Shown in pieces: positions 17,090-25,782 of a stretch of DNA of 64,000 nt. Each line of letters opens with the position of its first letter. Positions within the stretch are counted from its first letter, which is position 1. The DNA is from Anaerocolumna sp. AGMB13020. GTDB lineage: Bacteria; Bacillota; Clostridia; Lachnospirales; Lachnospiraceae. The translations under genes were made by a program, and so were the position numbers. The stretch covers positions 4,777,001 through 4,841,000 of the forward strand of contig NZ_CP136910.1 of the NCBI RefSeq assembly GCF_033100115.1. The letters are read 5' to 3'. The notes beneath the pieces are model-generated. The model ran no database searches, was not told the DNA's origin, and saw nothing but the letters and a program-made list of their open reading frames with translations.

Positions 17090-18886
17090 TCAAAGATACC
17101 GAAGCAACAGGTTTGCACTGTTCTTGTCAATGAAGTTATACTGCCTGACGGACAAAAGGATAGCATGAATGGCTTTCTCTCTGTAATCCTGCTTTAAATA
17201 AATTTCTCCCAGTTTCGTATAGGCATCAAGGATATTGAGCTTTGGCAGTGCCGCAGCCAACGCATCGACATGGGTAGTTTCACCGGCTTTCATAAGCTTT
17301 TCCAGGAGTTTATAAAGGAAGTTGTATTGATAAGAGCTTGAATTTTCTACGTGAAATTCAGATGGAATTAATTGCTCTAAAACAAAAAGGGAAGTGCTCT
17401 TAAGCTGTTCGGGCATGTTATCCAGTAAAGAATGAATCCTGTCTATAACCTCATCGGTTGTGAGTATAAGGGATAAAAGGTAATAGGCAATTATTTCTTC
17501 TGTATCAGCAGCAGACGCCAGAGAGGAAGCTGCCATTGCATAAAGAGCAGAAAAAGTATCAATTGCATTGTCGTAAAGATGCAGAAAAAAAGATAGCTTT
17601 CCGGATACCATAAGAAGTTCCCTGCTGTTGTTTGGTGTGAAATTACCCAAAGACAAAGCATAGTGGGACAGTTCATACAGCCTCAATTCAACCAGAATAT
17701 CGGCGGCTTTAAGGTATTTTTCTTCAAGGCTGCCGGCTGTTATATAAGCAAGCAGCTTGTCAAAGAACTCCTGACGTTCTTTACACTGTGGATACAGGCA
17801 CTTAGCCAGGGGAAGTAATATATCAGGCGCTTCCGGGTATGACAAGGCTTCTGCATAGTAATCTAGCGCGTCCTGATAAATCTCCTCCTCGTAATAGATT
17901 TCACCTAAAGCTATAAGTGCCCTGTAGGTTCCGCAGCCTGCAGTGAATTTTAAGGTATTAGGGGCTTCCCCCATGGCAAGGCAGCGCTCGAAGGATCTTA
18001 CAGCAAGTAGATTTCGGTGATTAGATTTGTAGATGCTTCCTTTTAAATACTCAATATCTGTACAGGAAGGATATTCCATAAGCCCTTCCTCTGCAAAGAA
18101 TAGAGCAGCAGTACTGTCACCCTGTGTCATATAGCATAGAATTATCCGGTAATAAACATGGGGAAAATAAGCCTGTGAGTGGGCTTTCTTCTCATGTGCC
18201 TTCAGGTAACAGGGCAGGGCGTTATTACAATCCCCCTGAGCCATATATTCATTTCCCAGATTGAAAAGATAGTAGGGATCTTCGGGATTATCCTCCAATT
18301 GCTTCTTTAATAAGGGCATATTCCGGTTATGTTTCTCCTTTTGCTGTATAACCTTATCGGTATATCCGAAATGGTGCAAGGTAATCTCTGCAAGGGTAAA
18401 GCGGGAGGAGTCAAAGTTTCCATTTCTATTATTAATCTGCTCGTGTATTCTTCCTTCAAAATAGTATTCTCCGGTATTTCTGACCATGCGGAAGGCATAA
18501 TGGACGGAATAGTCTTTCGTATTCTCGGTGGAATAATAATTATGCAAGGTAAAATGATATCCATCATAATCCTCACGGTCTAGAAGAGCATAGAAGTTTT
18601 CGGTATCTTCCTCACGAAAGAGTTCATCTGCATCCAGTAACAAGATCCAGTCGCAGGTGGCTCTCTCAAGTGTCTGATTTCTGGCTGCTGCGAAATCGTC
18701 TTCCCATTCTATATCAAAAACAGTGGCGCCGTATCTGGCAGCAATCTCTTTGGAATTATCCTCAGAACCGGTATCACCGATTATAATCTCATCTACAATT
18801 CCTGACACACTGCCAAGGCACTGCTCCAGTATCCATTCCTCATCTTTTACAATCATACATAAACTTACGGTTTTCTTCTTTCCCAT
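17090..18886 (-). CDS. TPR-containing family 2 glycosyltransferase
   Basis: A ~598-residue protein. The ATG at 18884-18886 has GAAGGA upstream. An alternative ATG at 18922 adds 12 residues but lacks a ribosome site. Residues ~1-110 are a GT-A fold with SLCMIVKDEE, GDTGSEDNS and the metal-binding DAD triplet in WILLLDADELF. From ~190 onward the chain is a long series of TPR-like helix pairs (e.g. YYLFNLGNEYMAQGD, ALIALGEIYYEEEIYQDAL). In Firmicutes such proteins add sugars to surface proteins or to spore or flagellar structures. The acceptor cannot be read from context. The gene is transcribed alone, downstream of an AraC gene on the same strand. Confidence 0.85.
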   Translation of the reverse strand: MGKKKTVSLCMIVKDEEWILEQCLGSVSGIVDEIIIGDTGSEDNSKEIAARYGATVFDIEWEDDFAAARNQTLERATCDWILLLDADELFREEDTENFYALLDREDYDGYHFTLHNYYSTENTKDYSVHYAFRMVRNTGEYYFEGRIHEQINNRNGNFDSSRFTLAEITLHHFGYTDKVIQQKEKHNRNMPLLKKQLEDNPEDPYYLFNLGNEYMAQGDCNNALPCYLKAHEKKAHSQAYFPHVYYRIILCYMTQGDSTAALFFAEEGLMEYPSCTDIEYLKGSIYKSNHRNLLAVRSFERCLAMGEAPNTLKFTAGCGTYRALIALGEIYYEEEIYQDALDYYAEALSYPEAPDILLPLAKCLYPQCKERQEFFDKLLAYITAGSLEEKYLKAADILVELRLYELSHYALSLGNFTPNNSRELLMVSGKLSFFLHLYDNAIDTFSALYAMAASSLASAADTEEIIAYYLLSLILTTDEVIDRIHSLLDNMPEQLKSTSLFVLEQLIPSEFHVENSSSYQYNFLYKLLEKLMKAGETTHVDALAAALPKLNILDAYTKLGEIYLKQDYREKAIHAILLSVRQYNFIDKNSANLLLRYL

Positions 18887-19022
18887 GGCGGTTCTGATTC
18901 CTTCATAAGAAGAGAGCTTCATTTATTAAGGTATTCAGATAATCATAGATTGACACTCTAAACAGCAGCAAGAAGCCGTTCGCAAATGTTTCTTCTTTTG
19001 TATAGGTGGTGCAATTTTCACG

Positions 19023-19868
19023 CTAGCGAATGAGAGAAGGAAGGGCTCCCCTGTCTTTTACAGGACTGTTACCGGTTATTTTCAGGTATGCCCGGTAAAA
19101 AGCAGAATAGTCTGTATAACCGGATTTGCCTGCTGCTTCCTCCGCACTATGCCCGCCCATAAGCAGCTGCTTTGCATAGATGATACGCTTATAGCTAAGA
19201 TAATCGCAAAGGGTTGTGCCGGTAGCCTTTCGGAATACCTTGTTCAGATGATGTTTGCTGATACAGAATTTGTCTGCAATTAAGTCCAGGGTTATATGAT
19301 CTGTATAATGACGGTTGAGATAGTTTATAACATTTTGAAGGGTTTCTGAGCCATCACTTTTTCTTTGTACCTCCCCATTTTCTTTCCCAAGAGATAGAAT
19401 TCTTGCTAATAATGCTTCCAAATAAACAGGCAGCAGAGTGTTTTTAAGGGATTCTGAGAGACCTGCACAGTCAATAAGTGCTTCCATCTGAGGGAAAATC
19501 TTCTCTTTTACATTGTCAGCATAAAATATTTCTTTTGTATCTGCTTTGGATGCACCGGGGAAAATAGACTGCAGCATAGCCCGTCTTTCCAGAGAGAGTG
19601 CCTCAGGAAAGAAATGCAGAGCAATGCGGATGTAGGGTTTTCCTGAATTTACTCTGACTCCATGAAAAACATTTGGTGCTAAGAGCAGCAGGCTATGGGG
19701 AGAGAGCTTATAATGTATCCCCTCCACCAGATAATCTACATCTCCCTCCATATAGTAATAGATTTCATAAAAGTTGTGGCAATGGAGTGCGTAATCATAA
19801 CTTGAGTTCAGGGTAGTGCTGTAGCCGAATATCACGTGTTCGGTTGTAATCTGTGCCAGGGATGCCAT
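19023..19868 (-). CDS. AraC-family regulator of the divergent sugar cluster
   Basis: A 281-residue regulator with GGAGG upstream of its ATG. Residues ~1-150 form a cupin sensor domain (HCHNFYEIYYYMEG, then SPHSLLLLAPNVFHG) of the AraC sugar-binding type. Residues ~180-275 are the double HTH domain (ITLDLIADKFCISKHHLNKVFRK and AEEAAGKSGYTDYSAFYRAY). It is divergent from the TIM-barrel/oxidoreductase cluster starting at 20069, with about 200 bases between. Inference: it senses the substrate or product of that cluster and activates it. Confidence 0.9.
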   Translation of the reverse strand: MASLAQITTEHVIFGYSTTLNSSYDYALHCHNFYEIYYYMEGDVDYLVEGIHYKLSPHSLLLLAPNVFHGVRVNSGKPYIRIALHFFPEALSLERRAMLQSIFPGASKADTKEIFYADNVKEKIFPQMEALIDCAGLSESLKNTLLPVYLEALLARILSLGKENGEVQRKSDGSETLQNVINYLNRHYTDHITLDLIADKFCISKHHLNKVFRKATGTTLCDYLSYKRIIYAKQLLMGGHSAEEAAGKSGYTDYSAFYRAYLKITGNSPVKDRGALPSLIR

Positions 19869-20068
19869 AGGTCTATTATCCTCCTTCCGCCTATCCCAAA
19901 AAATTAAAAGCAGGTAATTCTATTAAATAAATCATAGAAAGTACTCGTTAAGGCGATTATATCTAATGAACGCTATATTTGCAATATAAATATCTCTTTC
20001 TGCAATGGAGTTATCTGGCTGAATACGTTAGAATTGAGACAAATAACAAAGGAGAGAGGGTAGGAAAG

Positions 20069-20827
20069 ATGGAATTGGGAGCTCAGCTATATACAGTAAG
20101 AGATTTTATACAGACAGAGGAGGATTTTAACAGAACAGCAAAAAAGATTGCAGATATCGGTTATCGTACGGTGCAATTATCAGCGGTAGGAAAGGAGATC
20201 AGACCGGAAAGAATCAGAGAAATCTGTGACCGCCATGGGCTTAAGATTGTACTGACCCATATGGATGTTAACCGAATCCTGTATGACACGGAGGAGGTGA
20301 TAAAGGAGCATGACATATATGGCTGTTCCTATATCGGACTTGGCTCCATGCCAGGGAAGTTTCGCAATGCCTGCTGGCTTCCTTACTTTCTTGAGGATTT
20401 TAAGGAACCTGCCAGGAAAATAGCGGCAGCAGGTAAGCTCTTTATGTATCATAACCATAATTTTGAATTTGAAAAAATAAATGGAGTTACAATTTTAGAG
20501 CAGTTGATAAATAGTTTTACCAAAGATGAAATGGGGATTACCCTGGATACCTACTGGGTTCAGGCAGCAGGGGCAGATCCTGTTCAATGGATAAGAAAAC
20601 TAAAAGACAGAGTACCCTGCGTCCATCTAAAGGATATGGCGGTTTCAGGCGGGGTTTCTGTTATGGCGCCGGTTATGGAAGGAAACCTGAATTTTGAAAG
20701 AATTCTTCAGGAGCTGGAAGAAACCAATTGTAAATATATCCTGGTAGAGCAGGACAGCTGTCAGACTAGTCCTTTTGACTGTCTGAAACAAAGCTATGAC
20801 AATGTAAGCCAGCTTGGATATCATTAA
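20069..20827 (+). CDS. Sugar phosphate isomerase/epimerase family TIM barrel (first)
   Basis: A 252-residue xylose-isomerase-like TIM barrel. The start at 20069 has AAAGGAGAG upstream. The first strand begins ELGAQLYTVRD, and the metal/substrate residues typical of the fold are visible: a His pair in YHNHNFEF, D and W in TLDTYWVQAAG, H in VHLKDMA, and E in VEQD. Family members are inositol or keto-sugar isomerases, epimerases and beta-eliminating lyases. Paired with two Gfo/Idh/MocA oxidoreductases, the likely role is isomerisation or cleavage of a keto-sugar or keto-glycoside made by them. It is followed by a 180-base gap before the first oxidoreductase. Confidence 0.85.
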   Translation: MELGAQLYTVRDFIQTEEDFNRTAKKIADIGYRTVQLSAVGKEIRPERIREICDRHGLKIVLTHMDVNRILYDTEEVIKEHDIYGCSYIGLGSMPGKFRNACWLPYFLEDFKEPARKIAAAGKLFMYHNHNFEFEKINGVTILEQLINSFTKDEMGITLDTYWVQAAGADPVQWIRKLKDRVPCVHLKDMAVSGGVSVMAPVMEGNLNFERILQELEETNCKYILVEQDSCQTSPFDCLKQSYDNVSQLGYH

Positions 20828-21008
20828 GGCAAAGCATATATATAATTAGTACTTACATTCAAAGGCAGCTGGATGGAATAAATGCCAGTTCTATACATGG
20901 ATTCCACCGCAAGCTTGCAGTATAAGCCAGCCTGAGAGGGCAAGGTATTTAAAGCATAGAAGAAAGGAAATCAGGTGTTCGTTTTGAAAACGCCTGAGAG
21001 GTACATAG

Positions 21009-22181
21009 ATGGATAAGGTTAGAATGGGTATAATCGGAATCGGAAATATGGGAAGCGCACATGCAAAGTCCATAGCAGCAGGAGAAATTCCAGGGCTAGT
21101 ACTTACTGCAGTAGCCGATCGAAAGGAAAGCCGTAGGGAATGGGCTGTCACACAACTTGGAGAGGCTGTTCAGATCTACAAAGAAGGAGAGGAACTTATT
21201 GCTTCCGGTTCATGTGATGCAGTATTGGTGGCAACGCCTCACTACCAGCATCCAGACCTTGTGATAAGTGCTTTTCATCATGGCCTCCATGCATTATGCG
21301 AAAAGCCTGCCGGCGTCTATACAAAGCAGGTTCGAAGAATGAATGAGGAGGCAGATAAATATAACCTGGTGTTTGCTGTAATGTTCAATCAGAGGACAAA
21401 TCCGGTATACCGCCGAATGAAAGAACTGGTTGATAATAAGAGCCTGGGTGCAATCAAAAGGGTGAACTGGATCATAACGGATTGGTATCGTACACAGGCT
21501 TATTACGATTCCGGTGAATGGCGGGCAACCTGGGACGGGGAAGGCGGTGGTGTACTGTTAAACCAGTGTCCCCACAATTTGGATCTGCTCCAATGGATCT
21601 GTGGTCTGCCAAAGGAAGTCCAGGCTTTCTGTCATAATGGGAAATGGCATAATATCGAGGTAGAGGATGATGTAACAGCCTACTTTACCCTTGAAAACGG
21701 AGCGACTGGTGTCTTTATTACTACAACCGGTGATGCACCGGGAACCAATCGACTGGAAATTACCCTGGAAAAGGGAAAACTGGTTAGTGAAAATGATAAA
21801 CTGACAGTATATGAACTTGAGGTAAGTGAGAGGGAATATTGTTTTTATGCAACAGAAGGTTTTAAGAAACCAGAGGGAGCATACAGGGAGGAAGAAATAA
21901 CGGGAGATAATCCTCAGCACAAAGGCGTGTTAAAAGCTTTCACGGAACGGATTTTATACGGTACACCCCTGGTAGCAGACGGTAGAGAAGGTATCAGAGG
22001 ATTAATGCTGTCCAATGCCATGCATCTCTCCTCCTGGTTGAAAAAATCAGTTACTCTGCCCATTGATGAGGATTTGTTCCTGGAAGAATTAAATAAGAGA
22101 AGAAAGGCGACTGTCCAAAAAGAAAAGGTAAAGGATATAACCTTTGATACCAGTGGCAGCTATGGTAACCGTAATGGCTGA
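21009..22181 (+). CDS. Gfo/Idh/MocA family oxidoreductase (first)
   Basis: A 390-residue NAD(P)-dependent oxidoreductase. The N-terminal Rossmann fold has GIIGIGNMGSAHAKSI. The catalytic EKP motif is present (LCEKPAG), and the second-domain motif GGGVLLNQCPHNLDLL carries the active-site His. Family members oxidise a hydroxyl of a sugar, inositol or glycoside to a ketone. The stop overlaps the start of the next, paralogous oxidoreductase by 8 bases (ATGGCTGA), so the two are translationally coupled and probably act on the same pathway. A short hairpin (CAGGTGTT/AACGCCTG with a wobble) stands just before the ribosome site. Confidence 0.92.
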   Translation: MDKVRMGIIGIGNMGSAHAKSIAAGEIPGLVLTAVADRKESRREWAVTQLGEAVQIYKEGEELIASGSCDAVLVATPHYQHPDLVISAFHHGLHALCEKPAGVYTKQVRRMNEEADKYNLVFAVMFNQRTNPVYRRMKELVDNKSLGAIKRVNWIITDWYRTQAYYDSGEWRATWDGEGGGVLLNQCPHNLDLLQWICGLPKEVQAFCHNGKWHNIEVEDDVTAYFTLENGATGVFITTTGDAPGTNRLEITLEKGKLVSENDKLTVYELEVSEREYCFYATEGFKKPEGAYREEEITGDNPQHKGVLKAFTERILYGTPLVADGREGIRGLMLSNAMHLSSWLKKSVTLPIDEDLFLEELNKRRKATVQKEKVKDITFDTSGSYGNRNG

Positions 22182-23244
22182 AATTAGAAAGGCAGCAATT
22201 ATCGGCTGCGGAAATATTGCCCAGGTACATGCTGCCTGCATTGCCGGGCAGCCAGGCATCAGCCTTGCCGGTGTAGCAGATACCTGCCTTGAGCGGGCAG
22301 TTAGCCTGGGAGAGAAGTATGGCGCTGAAGCTTATTATACAATGGAAGAACTGCTAGATAGAGTAAAACCGGAGATCGTTCATATCTGCACCCCTCATTA
22401 TCTTCATGTCCCCATGGCAGCAGAAGCTTTGAGACAGGGAAGGCAGGTATTTATGGAAAAACCTCCGGTTATAAACCAGGAGCAGTATACGATTCTGAAA
22501 GATGCTGTAAAGAGTTCAAAAGGAAAACTGGGCTTGTGTTTTCAGAACCGCTATAATCCTGGAACTCTCGCCGCGATGAGGCTTTTTGCTCTTGGAATTC
22601 CGGGCAGGGTAAAAGGAGGAAGAGCGATTGTCAGCTGGTGCAGAGAGCGAGAATATTATACAGAAAGCGATTGGAGGGGAAACCGAAAGACCGAGGGCGG
22701 AGGAGCACTCATTAATCAAGCGGTGCATTCCCTGGATTTGTTGACGTTGTTCCTTGGCAAGCCTGTTTCGGCAGAGGCTGTTATGGCCAATCATCATTTG
22801 AAAAATGTCATTGAGGTTGAAGATATGATGGAGGCCTATATTCAATATGAGGAGGGAATTACAGGTTGCTTTTATGCTACAACGGCATATTGCACCAATA
22901 TGCCACCGATTATAGAATTGCATTGCGATAATATGAATGTAAGAGTTGAAGAGATGAAAGCAGTATGCACTGATTTCTCTGGGGAGGAAATAAAACTTTC
23001 CGAAATGCAGGAATTTAAGTTCTCTGACGAGACATCTGCTTCACCGGAAGAAAATAAGAAAAAACAGGCCTCCCTCGGTAAGAGTTATTGGGGAGCAGGC
23101 CATATGGATTGCATAACGGATTATTACAGCAGCCTTTTGTCTGAAAAGGCAGTACCTATTGGACTTAAAGAAACGAAAGACACCATTGAGCTTATGCTGG
23201 CAATCTATGAATCTGCCAGAATAGGGGAAGAGGTAATAGTATAA
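22174..23244 (+). CDS. Gfo/Idh/MocA family oxidoreductase (second)
   Basis: A 356-residue paralogue of the preceding gene. The start at 22174 gives MAEIRKAAIIGCGN, with the glycine-rich loop at the expected place. Upstream in-frame starts lie inside the previous gene and have no ribosome site. EKP is present (FMEKPPV), and the motif GGGALINQAVHSLDLL retains the catalytic His. Identity to the first enzyme is modest, so the two probably catalyse different steps, for instance oxidation of substrate and re-reduction of product. Such pairs with TIM-barrel partners occur in 3-keto-glycoside and inositol pathways. Confidence 0.9.
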   Translation: MAEIRKAAIIGCGNIAQVHAACIAGQPGISLAGVADTCLERAVSLGEKYGAEAYYTMEELLDRVKPEIVHICTPHYLHVPMAAEALRQGRQVFMEKPPVINQEQYTILKDAVKSSKGKLGLCFQNRYNPGTLAAMRLFALGIPGRVKGGRAIVSWCREREYYTESDWRGNRKTEGGGALINQAVHSLDLLTLFLGKPVSAEAVMANHHLKNVIEVEDMMEAYIQYEEGITGCFYATTAYCTNMPPIIELHCDNMNVRVEEMKAVCTDFSGEEIKLSEMQEFKFSDETSASPEENKKKQASLGKSYWGAGHMDCITDYYSSLLSEKAVPIGLKETKDTIELMLAIYESARIGEEVIV

Positions 23245-23297
23245 AAAACCTCCGAGAGTTTTGGCAAAGGAGTACTGGTTACAGGGAAGGAGTAATT

Positions 23298-24143
23298 ATG
23301 TTAAGAGAATGTAGAATAACAGGTTTTGCGGATGAGATTAGTGATAGCTTGCAAGAACAGGCAGGCTTGTTAAAGCAGTTGGGAATGGAGTATTTAGAGC
23401 TGCGAAGTGTGAATGGTAGGAATGTAGCTGATTTCACCATAGAGGAAATCAAGGAAATCAAAAGCTATCTGGACAGTGAAGGAATCAAAGTATCCGCTAT
23501 TGGTTCACCCATAGGAAAAATATCTATCAAAGCTCCTTTTAAAGAACATCTGGAACGTTTTAAACGTGTAGTGGAGACTGCCCATCTCTTTGAGACACCA
23601 AATATAAGAATGTTCAGTTTCTATATGGAGAAGGAGGAGAGACCGGAGGACTACAAAAATACAGTGATAGAACGCCTGGGAGAGCTTAAAAATTATGGAA
23701 AGAATCACAGGGCAGTGTTGCTGCATGAAAATGAGAAAGGTATTTATGGGGAGACTGCAGAAAGATGCAGCGAGCTGTTTCAGGCTTTATATGATGAGAA
23801 CTTTAAGGCAGTGTTTGATTTTGCCAACTTTGTGCAATGCAAAGAAGATACCTTAAAAGCATATGAGCTTTTAAAACCGTATATTTCCTATATACATATT
23901 AAGGATGCTGTTTTTGAAACTGGGGAAGTAAGGCCGGCTGGTATGGGAGATGGAAATATAAAAGAGATTTTAACTGACCTGGATATAAGCGGATATAACG
24001 GATTTCTAAGTCTGGAACCCCATCTGGCAGATTTTACAATGCTGAAACAGTTAGAGGAAAGTACGTTAGCCCGCAGGATGACCAACAGAGAAATGGCTTT
24101 TCACACTGCCCATGAAGCTCTTTTGAAAATATTGAACGCCTAG
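23298..24143 (+). CDS. Sugar phosphate isomerase/epimerase family TIM barrel (second)
   Basis: A 281-residue TIM barrel with GGAAGGAG before its ATG, 53 bases after the second oxidoreductase. It begins with ITGFADEISDSLQEQAGLLK, typical of the hydroxypyruvate isomerase / inosose-type branch. Metal-binding candidates are E in LLHENEKGIYG, D in VFDFANF, H in IHIKDAV and E in LSLEPHL. It is clearly a different subfamily from the first TIM-barrel gene. Together the four genes look like a pathway that oxidises, isomerises or cleaves, and re-reduces a sugar-like compound. No transporter or kinase is present. Confidence 0.88.
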   Translation: MLRECRITGFADEISDSLQEQAGLLKQLGMEYLELRSVNGRNVADFTIEEIKEIKSYLDSEGIKVSAIGSPIGKISIKAPFKEHLERFKRVVETAHLFETPNIRMFSFYMEKEERPEDYKNTVIERLGELKNYGKNHRAVLLHENEKGIYGETAERCSELFQALYDENFKAVFDFANFVQCKEDTLKAYELLKPYISYIHIKDAVFETGEVRPAGMGDGNIKEILTDLDISGYNGFLSLEPHLADFTMLKQLEESTLARRMTNREMAFHTAHEALLKILNA

Positions 24144-24185
24144 AGAAGAAACAGCATATATTATCACAAAGCTATCTTAGGGTGA

Positions 24186-24848
24186 ATGAAATTGGCGATA
24201 GACAGTGTTTATGTAAGAGCCTTCCAGCTGAAAGGAGAACTAAATTACAAGGGGCAGAAACTGCTTACTTATGACATTAAATATCCACAGTTCAGTTCGG
24301 AACGGTTCCGGAATTTTACCAACAAACTCAGTGTATATTACAGAGCAGAAGCAGAGTTATATAAGAAGTATCATGTAATGAAGTTATTCCAGATGGCAAT
24401 TGACGACTACGAATATGCCATAGCCAATGATTTTCCTGTCAGGATATATGAAGTATTAACGGAATATACCGTGACTTATAATGACAAGTATATTCTGAGC
24501 CTGTATTTTGACCGCTATGAATATACCGGCGGAGCCCATGGAATGACTACCAGAAGTGCTGACACCTGGAATCTGCGGACTGGCAGAAGAATGGACCTGG
24601 CGGATTTCTTTCCCGGAAGAAAGGACTATGTAAATTACATTATCGCCAATATCAACAGTCAGATTGCGAAAAAGGTAAAAGAAGAAGACGCCTACTACTT
24701 TGATGATGTAGATGATTTGGTAAAAGAAAATTTTAATGAGAAAAACTTCTATATTGTGCCGGAAGGGGTAATGATCTTTTATCAGCTATATGAAATAGCA
24801 CCTTATTCCAGTGGAATCCAGACGTTTCTGATACCGGTAAAAATTTAA
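24186..24848 (+). CDS. DUF4163/DUF3298 domain protein without signal peptide
   Basis: A 220-residue protein. The C-terminal half has the DUF3298 hallmark EYTGGAHGMT and the segment preceding it corresponds to DUF4163. In RsiV-type anti-sigma factors this domain pair is extracellular and binds lysozyme. Here neither a signal peptide nor a membrane segment is seen at the N-terminus, so the protein appears cytoplasmic or its export is non-classical. The ribosome site is only moderate (AGGGTGA). It lies 42 bases after the TIM-barrel gene and may be the last gene of that operon, ending at the terminator at 24849. Confidence 0.75.
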   Translation: MKLAIDSVYVRAFQLKGELNYKGQKLLTYDIKYPQFSSERFRNFTNKLSVYYRAEAELYKKYHVMKLFQMAIDDYEYAIANDFPVRIYEVLTEYTVTYNDKYILSLYFDRYEYTGGAHGMTTRSADTWNLRTGRRMDLADFFPGRKDYVNYIIANINSQIAKKVKEEDAYYFDDVDDLVKENFNEKNFYIVPEGVMIFYQLYEIAPYSSGIQTFLIPVKI

Positions 24849-24896
24849 AAGAAGGGTTGTTTCAAAATTCTTAGGAATTTGGGAACAGCCCTTCTT
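24849..24896. terminator. Bidirectional terminator
   Basis: AAGAAGGGTTGTT and AACAGCCCTTCTT pair over 13 bases with one G-U wobble. The A-run/T-run symmetry also suits the reverse-strand small gene at 24967-25041. Confidence 0.8.
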
Positions 24897-24966
24897 ACTT
24901 GTATTATGAGTTAAGACTTATAGTATGAGTTATCTTTTTGTAGTTTGGTATTCGTTGCTTCTAGTT

Positions 24967-25041
24967 TTATCTGCAGTTTAGATATTTTTTGATAAATTCC
25001 AGTAACTGAGTACAATCAAAGTTGTAATAATTGAAGCACAT
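24967..25041 (-). CDS. 24-residue Cys-containing peptide with strong ribosome site
   Basis: On the reverse strand AAGGAGG lies 8 bases before an ATG at 25039-25041 that opens a 24-codon frame, MCFNYYNFDCTQ followed by LLEFIKKYLNCR. It has three Cys and a Tyr/Phe-rich N-terminus, with an amphipathic helix in the C-terminal half. The ~105-base leader before it folds into three consecutive hairpins, and an extended -10 element (TGCTATAAT) lies upstream near 25144-25152. The bidirectional terminator at 24849 closes the unit. I do not recognise the peptide. It may be a signalling or regulatory peptide, or the visible part of a dual-function small RNA. Confidence 0.5.
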   Translation of the reverse strand: MCFNYYNFDCTQLLEFIKKYLNCR

Positions 25042-25152
25042 TCACTTATCCTCCTTAAATTGGTGTCCATAACGGACGGGTGTTTATCAGTTCCTGTTCA
25101 TGAACGTTGTTTAGAAGGTAGCGCTTTCCTTCTGAACACTTATGATTATAGC
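25042..25152 (-). promoter_or_regulatory. Structured leader and extended -10 promoter of the 24-residue peptide
   Basis: Reading the reverse strand: TGCTATAAT near 25152-25144, then AGAAGG...CCTTCT, GTTCATGAAC, and GTCCGTTATGGAC, three short hairpins in a row before AAGGAGG. The arrangement resembles a regulatory 5' leader, but no known riboswitch consensus was recognised. Confidence 0.4.
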
Positions 25153-25410
25153 ATAGGGGGAGGGGCAAAGGATAGCTGTAAGTTCTGGTTAGAGAGGAAA
25201 TATTAACAAATATTTAAATATGTATTACGAAAGTGTTACATGAAAAAGGGCATGTATCCCTATAAGAGGCATAAAGAAAGGACATTTCACGCTTTTTATT
25301 TGAGCAGTACCGCAAGCTTACTTACAGCATTACGCCGGTGTTGTCGTAAAAGTCCATCCTGCCTCTTTATTTGGGAGTACACATCCTATGATGTGGCTAC
25401 CTGGAACTAT

Positions 25411-25608
25411 TTAGTGAAAATCATCTTCGTTGCGGTGATAAAGATAACGTTCCATCTCTTCTTTTGATTGAAATTCTCTTGCATAATCCATAAAATTTTG
25501 CTGATCTAATTCATTAAGTCCTAAAAAGGTATCCCGTGCAACCAGATCGTTGGTAAGAAATACTGCCAGTGAAGGAGGCAGCATATTAAATCCGCCGAAA
25601 TTATCCAT
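25411..25608 (-). CDS. 65-residue acidic hypothetical protein
   Basis: A short gene with AAAGGA 7 bases before its ATG. The product begins MDNFGGFNMLPPSLAVFLTN and ends in a charged helix EEMERYLYHRNEDDF. No membrane segment or Cys. The N-terminal part, hydrophobic with Gly and Pro, followed by an acidic helix, suggests a small folded or membrane-peripheral protein. I do not recognise a named family, but the ribosome site and amino-acid use support it as real. It is divergent from the nudix-pyrC-pyrF operon. Confidence 0.6.
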   Translation of the reverse strand: MDNFGGFNMLPPSLAVFLTNDLVARDTFLGLNELDQQNFMDYAREFQSKEEMERYLYHRNEDDFH

Positions 25609-25717
25609 ACAATCGTCCTTTCTGTTTGATAACCTAATAAATGGTATAAGGATAGGTTTTGCAGTAAATGCTTAAATATACAATCCTTTTTCTGGATGAA
25701 AACCGTCGAAAACCAGG

Positions 25718-25746
25718 TTGTATTTGAGACTTTGTTAAGTTATAAT
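25718..25746 (+). promoter_or_regulatory. Promoter of the nudix-pyrC-pyrF operon
   Basis: TTGTAT (25718-25723), a 17-base spacer and TATAAT (25741-25746). The leader is only about 30 bases, so no room exists for a PyrR-type attenuator. Confidence 0.6.
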
Positions 25747-25782
25747 AATGAAAAGATGGCTAGTAACGCAGGAGGATAGTAT

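Noticed and set aside
25240..25467. 75-codon plus-strand frame
   Set aside because: No ribosome site, composition like translated intergenic DNA, and it overlaps the better supported reverse-strand gene at 25411-25608.
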